Below, piece by piece: positions 57,895 through 64,000 of a stretch of DNA of 64,000 nt; position 1 is the first letter of the stretch; each line of letters begins with the position of its first letter. Made by a program: the position numbers and the translations under genes. The notes under the pieces were generated by a model, which saw only the letters and a list, made by a program, of their open reading frames with translations, was not told the origin of the DNA and made no database searches. Source of the DNA: Protopterus annectens. Taxonomy: Eukaryota; Chordata; Ceratodontiformes; Protopteridae. The stretch lies in assembly GCF_019279795.1 (NCBI RefSeq), contig NC_056745.1, positions 508,835,716-508,899,715 on the forward strand. The letters are read 5' to 3'.

Positions 57895-58639
57895 TGTTCA
57901 TTAATCATCATCTCTATATAAGCTTACCCTGGGTCAAACTTCATGTTACTTCAATCTGGTCTCTCTTAATATCCTAAGCAAACTGCAATCCCACAGAAAG
58001 AATTACTTATGTTCAGCTACCCTGCATAGTTTTTACTTCTGATGTTAATTTATTAATGTTTTTTTAGAGACCGTTTCTGTGACAAGTATTATACAACTAC
58101 ATTTCTTTCTAAAGTAAACAAGTTCCACACTAAACTGAAAAATTAAGATTTTTCCACTTTTGCTAAAAATGAAGTATTTCTTTGATGAGCAAAAACAATA
58201 TGACGACAGTCTGGAATGCAATTCCCTTACTACTTCACACTGATTATCACCATCCTTGCATTCCTCACAAGATGCTGGATCAATGACAGAGAAACATTAA
58301 TCATTCTCATGACTGTACAAAGACTCCCTTTAAAATCTCTGCCCCACATTGTACTCCCAAATAGTCAGGTTTGTTTCATAATCCGCTGTATACAAACGCA
58401 ACTCTCACACTAATCAATAAATTTTAAACTTGCTTCACTGTTCACAGACAAATGTCCACACAATGTCTTGCAGATTTCAGCTCATCCTATTGCATGTCAC
58501 AGTAACTGGTGCTGCACTGCTGGAAGCAATTACAACTTTTACAAAAAGATGGACATTTTCTATCCCTCAATGATTTGACCTTAGCCTTGTTAACACTAAA
58601 CAATCTTTAAAAAGTCGGTCCAGCAAAAAGATAGTAGCA
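57895..58639. other. Intronic or upstream DNA, nothing recognised
   Basis: AT-rich; no FRS2 PTB-domain frame or known repeat seen. Confidence 0.5.
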
Positions 58640-60641
58640 AAGGCAACCATAGAGCACAAAAGTATCCAGTCTCACATGTATATCAAATGCAGTCCTTTAT
58701 TAGTGCACCGAGGTAAGCGCTTTCACAGTTCGCTTCGTCAGACCATAAAAACTCTCTCCATCAAATAACACTCCCTTTATATCAATCATAACAAACTCAA
58801 CCAATTAATCAATAAACATCTTTAAAGGTAAACAATGTTAAGACTCTTATGAAAGAAGCATGCAAAAAAAACAACTTTTGTAACTACACATGCAAATACA
58901 GCAGTGACAAAAATATAAAGAAAAATATGCGAAGGTATACATGATAATCAGCTAAAAATGCCCGATTGATACATAAAAAGACATAATATAATGGCATCAC
59001 ATCATATATCAGCATGCTATAAAATTACTAGAGACAAATAAAATACAACTAACCCAAGCCAAATATAAGCATATAAAATGGAATGAGGCAAGTAAGAAAT
59101 ATAAAAGATAATATCTTCTCCCCTATAATGCATGACATGTTAGACATATAGGAACATAAATCTGGACAAAAACAACAAAGTATTGATCTTAAATATCACA
59201 AATTCCTTGAATCAAAGACTTTCATTTGATAACCAATCCCCTGGACTTCAAGACAGGTTTGAGGGAGGCACTCTCACTGAGACCTCTACCTCTGTCCGCT
59301 CAATCTTAAGATTCAGTTCATCTCCTTCTCAGTACCATTTTCTTATGTTACCTTCTCTAATAATGGGTGTGACCCTTGTCTATAACCATGAAATGAAAGA
59401 CATGTTCCTTTCCCATTGCCAAAACATGCTTCGCTGAAGCATTATTGGTGTAGTTCACTCTGATGGCATAGAGATATTCCCTCGTTCTATTGCGAAACAC
59501 CGTTGGTTTTACCAACATAGAATGACCAACATAATTTGCATACAGTTAACTAAATTACATGCGGGGTGCTGCAGACACCTTAAACTTAAACTCCTGCCCA
59601 GTGTCCAGATGCACAAAGTGGTCACCTATGTTGATAAACTCACAAAAATTACATTGTCCACATGGTGTGGTTCCTAGATATTCATTTATCTCACATCTAT
59701 CAATGGAATGGCATAGGGATTCTCTTTAAATTAGGTTTATTTTTTAAACCTAAATGTCGGCCTATCACCAACAATATTTCTGATATCTTTGTCAGTGGTA
59801 AAAATACGCCAATAATTGTTAATGATATCATAGAGAGCCCTATTGTCAGTGGTAGAATACATAGGAATTCTCATTTCTAAGGGTTTGCACCTTTGTATAC
59901 TTTTAGCCTCTACTTGATTAGAGAAATAAGGAGCAGCTCTACCTGCCCGGAAAAGGTCCGAATCTGAAAGGCCCTCTTCTATCTCTTCCTTATCATAACC
60001 TCGCTCAAGTAACCCATCTCTGAAGGCATCCAACTCAAGTTGGTAACTTGAGTCTGATGCTTTCAGGCGGGAAATTCTCATTCCTTGTCCTTTAATATTA
60101 TTTCTGAAAATATAATGTGGGTGCATGCTTTGTCTGTGCAGGAGAGTGTTCCTATGACATATCTTCCTGTGGACTCCTGTGTTAACAGAATAACCATCAC
60201 CTTCTCCACATACACATCCAAATACTCTACTCTGGTTGGGGAGAAGTTCAAGGAGAACCTAAGGTATTCGGTCATACTGTTCATCTGTGTTACAAACATA
60301 TCCAATTCATCTTGCCTATCATCCCAGATGAAAAAAATATATCCACAAAACGATGATAAAAAAAGAACATGTCTCCTGAAACAGACAAGAACAATGCGTC
60401 TTCCTCCCAGAGGGCTAAAAACATGTTGGCATGGCTATTGGCACAGGAGGTGCCCATAGCTACACCATCATTCTGTATATAGCTGTCTTGTTCATATATA
60501 AATACATTGTTTTCAAGTATAACTTCCAAGAAAAGGCAGATTAAGTCCACCTGTCTCTCATCATACTCCCTGTTTGGTTAGATATTCCTTAATTGATCCC
60601 ACACCCAACTCATTTGGAATGATGGTGAATGGTGACTGTAC
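58640..60641 (-). mobile_element. Penelope-like element 2, part left of the RTE insertion
   Basis: RT pieces: IYEQDSYIQNDGVAMGTSCA and NSHANMFLALWEEDALF (motif B region), then YHRFVDIFF (motif C region, 60,290-60,550), then FSLNFSPTRVEYLDVYVEKV. The linker before the endonuclease reads MHPHYIFRNNIKGQGMRISR. The 3' non-coding end near 58,640-58,760 has ctgacgaagcgaactgtgaa on the minus strand. Upstream RT sequence continues at 63,763-64,000 after the RTE. It is broken in several places. Confidence 0.83.
58715..58745 (-). ncRNA. Degenerate hammerhead-like motif in Penelope-like element 2
   Basis: Minus strand CTGACGA (58,741-58,735), a weak GCG/TGT hairpin, then GAAA (58,724-58,721). The spacing matches the CUGANGA - stem II - GAAA order, but stem II is poor. 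A competing hairpin (aagcg/cgctt) is also possible. Confidence 0.33.
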
Positions 60642-61099
60642 CCATTCAACCCAGCCACTGGGGATGCACAAGCCAGTGCATTTCTTTGTGCCAGTCCCAA
60701 GCCCAGATAAATGGGGAGGGTTGCGTCAGGAAGGGCATCTGGTGTAAAAATTCTGCCATATCACTTATGGCACAAAAATTTCATATTTCCATACCGGATC
60801 GGTCGAGGCCCGGGTTAACAACGACCGCCACCAGTACTGTTAGCCAACAGGGTGCTGGCGGAAATTGGGCTACTGTTGGCCGAAGGAGAAGAGGAGGGTG
60901 AAGGCATGCCCGAAGGCAGGAAGAGAGGAGGAAGGTTAGGAGTGTAGCAGTGAGGGTAGGAACTTTGAATGTTGGCAGTATGACTGGTATAGGAAGAGAG
61001 CTAGCCGATATGATGGAGAGAAGGAAGGTTGATATATTGTGCGTGCAAGAAACCAGATGGAAGTGAAGTAAGGCCAGGTGTTTAGGAAACGGGTTCAAA

Positions 61100-61957
61100 T
61101 TGTTCTATCATGGTGTGGATTGCAGGAGAAATGGAGTAGGGGTTACACTAAAGGAACAATATGCCAAGAGTGTTTTAGACGTGAAGAGAGTGTCTGACAG
61201 AGTGATGTTTATGAAGCCTGAAATTGATGGTGTAATGATGAATGTTGTTAGTGCATATGCGCCACAAGTTGGGTGTGCGATGGATGAGAAAGAGAAATTT
61301 TGGAGCGAGTTGGATGAAGTTGTGGTGAGTGTACCCAAGGGTGAGAGACTAGTAATTGGAGCGGACTTTAATGGGCATGTTGGTGAAGTGAACAGAGGGG
61401 ATGAGGAAGTGATGGGTAGGTATGGTGTTAAGGAGAGGAATGCAGAAGGTCATATGATTGTGGATTTTGCGAAAAGGATGGACATGGCTGTGGTGAATAC
61501 ATATTTTAAGAAGAGGGAAGAGCATAGGGTGACGTACAAGAGTGGAGGAAGATGCACACAGTTGGAATATATCCTATGTAGGAGGGCCAGTCTGAAGGAG
61601 ATTGGAGACTGGAAAGTGGTGGCAGGGGAAAGTGTAGTTAAGCAGCATAGAATGGTGGTCTGTAGGATGACGGTAATCAAGAAGAGGAGGAGGAGTGTGA
61701 AAGCAGTGCAAAGGATTAAATGGTGGAAGTTAAAAAAGGGCGATTGTGAAGTGGAGTTTAGGGAAGAGTTAAGACAGGCACTGGGAGGCAGTGGAGAGTT
61801 ACCGAATAGCTGGGTAACTACAGCAGAACTAGTAAGGGAGACTGCTAGAAAGGTGCTTGGTGTGACATCTGGACAGAGGAAGGAGGACAAGGAGACCTGG
61901 TGGTGGAATGAGGAAGTACATGAGAGTATACAGAGGAAGAGGCTGGCGAAAAAGTAG
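61100..61957 (+). pseudogene. RTE LINE endonuclease region
   Basis: A 285-codon frame with AP-endonuclease motifs: VVSAYAPQVGC, ERLVIGADFNGHVGE (catalytic Asp-Phe-Asn), THR-type VTYKSGGRCTQLEYILCRR (the usual Asp before YILCRR is Glu here) and VKQHRMVVCRM near the C-terminus. It nicks target DNA for insertion in the family. A stop after RLAKK separates it from the RT frames, so the polyprotein is broken. Confidence 0.85.
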
Positions 61958-62262
61958 TGGGATTGTCAAAGAGATGAGGAAAGTAGACATGAGTATAAGG
62001 AGATGAGGCGCATGGCAAAGAGAGAGGTGGCGAAAGCTAAGGATAAGGCGTATGGAGAGTTGTATGAGAGATTGGACACTAAAGAGGGAGAAAAGGACCT
62101 GTACCAATTGGCTGGACAGAGGGACAGAGCTGGGAAAGATGTGCAGCAAGTAAAGGTGAAAGGATAGTGAGGGAAAGGTACTCACAAGAGAGGAGAGTGT
62201 GCTGAGTAGATGGAAAGAGTATTTTGAGAGGCTGATGAAGAGAATGAGAGAGAGAGAGAAGA

Positions 62263-63115
62263 TTGGATGATGTGGGGATAGTGAATCAGGAAGTGAAACA
62301 GATTAGCAAGGAGAAAGTAAGGACAGCTATGAAGAGGATGAAGAATGGAAAGGCTGTTGGCCCAGATGACATCCCAATGGAAGCATGGAGGTGCTTAGGA
62401 GAAATGGCAGTGGAATTTTTAACTAGATTGTTTAATGAAATTTTGGAAAGTCAGAGGATGCCTGAGGAGTGGAGAAAAAGTGTTTTGGTACCTATCTTTA
62501 AGAATAAGGGTGATGTGCAGAGCTGCAGTAACTACAGAGGGATAAAAATTGATCAGTCACAGCTTGAAGTTATGGGAAAGAGTAGTAGAACGGAGGTGAT
62601 GATTAGTGATCAGCAGTATGGTTTCATGCCAGGAAAGAGCACTACAGATGCAATGTTTGCTCTGAGTGTGTTATTGGAGAAATACAGAGAAGGTCAGAAG
62701 GAGTTGCATTGTGTCTTTGTAGACTTGGAGAAAGCATATGACAGGGTGCCTAGAGAAGAGTTATGGTATTGTATGAGGAAGCCGGGAGTAGCAGAGATGT
62801 AAGAGTGGTACAGGATATGTACAAGGGTAGTGTGACAGTGGTGAGGACTGCAGTGGAGTGACAGATCTGTTTAAGGTGGAGGTGGGATTATATCAAGGAT
62901 TAGCTCTGAGTCCTTTCTTATTTGCAGTGGTGATGGACAGGTTGACAGATGAGATCAGACAGGAGGCACTGTGGACTATGATGTTTGCAGATGACATTGT
63001 GATCTGTAGTGAGAGTAGGAATCAGGTTGAGGAGACTCTGGAGAGGTGGAGGTATGCTCTAGAGAGCAGAGGAATGAAGGTCAGCAGGGCTAAGACAGAA
63101 TATGTGTGTAAATGA
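62263..63115 (+). pseudogene. RTE LINE reverse transcriptase region
   Basis: The first frame (62,263-62,802) has KNGKAVGPDDIPMEAWRCLG, VLVPIFKNKGDVQSCSNYRG, QYGFMPGKSTTDAMFAL and motif A FVDLEKAYDRVPREEL. A stop at 62,802 interrupts. The second frame (62,858-63,115) has motif B GLYQGLALSPFLFAVVMDR and motif C MMFADDIVICSESRNQ. A C-terminal frame follows at 63,269-63,556 (VKGKVYKKVVRPAMLYGLET). At least three breaks make it inactive. Confidence 0.85.
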
Positions 63116-63762
63116 GAGGGAGGGTAGAGGAATGGTGAGGATGCAGGGAGTAGAGTTGGTAAAGGTGGACGAGTTTAAGTACTTGGGATCAACAGTTCAA
63201 AGTAATGGTGAATGTGGAAGAGAGGTGAAGAAGAGAGAGTACAGCCATGGTGGAATGGGTAGAGAAGTGTGTCAGGAGTGATTTGTGACAGACGGATACC
63301 AGTAAGAGTGAAAGGGAAGGTCTACAAGAAGGTAGTGAGACCAGCTATGTTATATGGGTTGGAGACGGTGGCATTGACAAAAAGGCAGGAGTCAGAGCTG
63401 GATGTGGCAGAGTTAAAGATGTTAAGATTTGCACTCGGTGTGACTAGGATGGATAGGATTAGGAATCAGTATAGGGTCAGCTCATGTTGGACAGTTTGGA
63501 GACAAAGCAAGAGAGACGAGACTGCGTTGGTTTGGACATGTGCTGAGGAGGGATGATGGATATATTGGGAAAAAGGTGCTAAGGATGGAGCTGCCAGGTA
63601 AGAGGAAGGCCTAAGATAAGGTTTATGGATGTGGTGAGAGGACATGCAGGCGGTTGGTGTGACAGAGCAAGATGCAGAGGATAGGAAGAAATGGAAAGAG
63701 ATGATCCGCTGTGGCGACCCCTAATGGGAAAAGCCGAAACATTATGTGAATGGTGACTGTAC

Positions 63763-64000
63763 ATACCTAGGGTGACAAAAAGGGTATCTGCCACCATCCC
63801 GAAGGTGTTGGTGAAGCTATATAGATCTAAGAGGAATTGTTTCGTATCTTTAAGGACAATAATGTTCCGATCTAAAATAGGTCGTAGAAATTTCTCTACA
63901 TATAAAGAAAAGGGTTCAGTGCACCACCCCCATTCAATAAAATAGGCCATAGAAATTTCTCTACATATTAAAAAAAAGGGTTCAGTGCATCACCCCCTCC
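63763..64000 (-). mobile_element. Penelope-like element 2, RT part right of the RTE insertion
   Basis: The minus-strand frame reads YVEKFLRPILDRNIIVLKDT and KQFLLDLYSFTNTFG, typical of the Penelope RT N-terminal half. It runs into the window end. The sequence before the RTE (60,641 downward) continues it with PFTIIPNELGVGSIKEY-like coding. Confidence 0.83.

Larger units (their letters stand above)
60642..63745 (+). mobile_element. RTE-clade LINE, near full length, with 17-bp target duplication
   Basis: The insertion is flanked by identical 17-bp copies of gtgaatggtgactgtac (60,625-60,641 and 63,746-63,762). The 5' leader has agcccagataaatggggagg and gttgcgtcaggaagggcatc, and the 3' end has ccgctgtggcgacccctaat and gggaaaagccgaaa. 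Both are hallmarks of an RTE family widespread in fishes and other aquatic vertebrates. Length is about 3.1 kb. The clean duplication indicates target-primed insertion into the Penelope-like element. Confidence 0.9.

Noticed and set aside
57349-57921. Open frames on both strands across 57.4-57.9 kb
   Set aside because: They consist of unknown bases in the 500-N gap.
61450-61890. Minus-strand frames over the RTE LINE
   Set aside because: They are antisense to the endonuclease frame, which has clear catalytic motifs on plus.
56219-64000. Upstream FRS2 exons encoding the PTB domain
   Set aside because: I looked for the RTPRTPTT and PTB-domain coding on the minus strand and saw none; they are probably outside the window or in the gap.
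1-64000. CRISPR arrays, operons or other prokaryotic systems
   Set aside because: Spliced host gene, LINEs, DIRS and microsatellites show vertebrate DNA; no regularly spaced direct repeats with unique spacers were seen.

Overview
The window is vertebrate nuclear DNA from a repeat-rich genome. It holds one recognisable host gene, FRS2 (fibroblast growth factor receptor substrate 2), on the minus strand. Two coding exons are visible: the last exon (28,758-29,705) and the one before it (56,055-56,218), separated by a 26.3 kb intron. The N-terminal PTB-domain exons are not seen and probably lie beyond 64,000 or in the 500-N gap (57,395-57,894). The mix of DIRS tyrosine-recombinase retrotransposons, Penelope-like elements, CR1 and a related LINE, and an RTE LINE suggests a large-genome non-amniote such as a caecilian, salamander or lungfish. 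That is inference; the sequence does not name the species.

Layout from left to right. A nearly readable LINE (1-2,570, minus) joins DIRS-A1 (2,571-7,899, minus), then a gag fragment of a second DIRS subfamily (DIRS-B1, 7,900-9,640), a CR1 piece (9,641-11,130, plus) and a second copy of the first LINE (11,131-12,595, minus). A three-level nest follows: DIRS-B2 (12,600-13,143 and 24,081-24,660) contains DIRS-A2 (13,144-18,249 and 23,717-24,080, plus), which contains DIRS-A3 (18,250-23,716, minus). From 24,660 to 28,757 is AT-rich DNA that should include the FRS2 3' UTR.

The large FRS2 intron (29,706-56,054) holds a (TA)n tract, a tRNA-derived SINE, DIRS-A4 (31,634-37,115), a third DIRS subfamily with the longest open frames in the window (DIRS-C1, 37,920-42,985), a Penelope-like element with a hammerhead-like motif (42,986-44,779), DIRS-B3 split by CR1 (44,780-48,485), unremarkable DNA, and two old LINE pieces (52,030-53,160 and 53,757-55,080).

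Upstream of the 56 kb exon lie a CR1 fragment cut by the sequence gap and a second Penelope-like element (58,640 to the window end). An RTE LINE (60,642-63,745) is inserted in the latter with a 17-bp target duplication.

The mobile elements do not form a pathway with FRS2; they occupy its introns and flanks. The most informative structures are the DIRS-within-DIRS nest, the repeated inverted end blocks of the DIRS copies (which carry a conserved splice-donor-like sequence), and the hammerhead-like motifs at two Penelope ends. I found no undescribed coding system.
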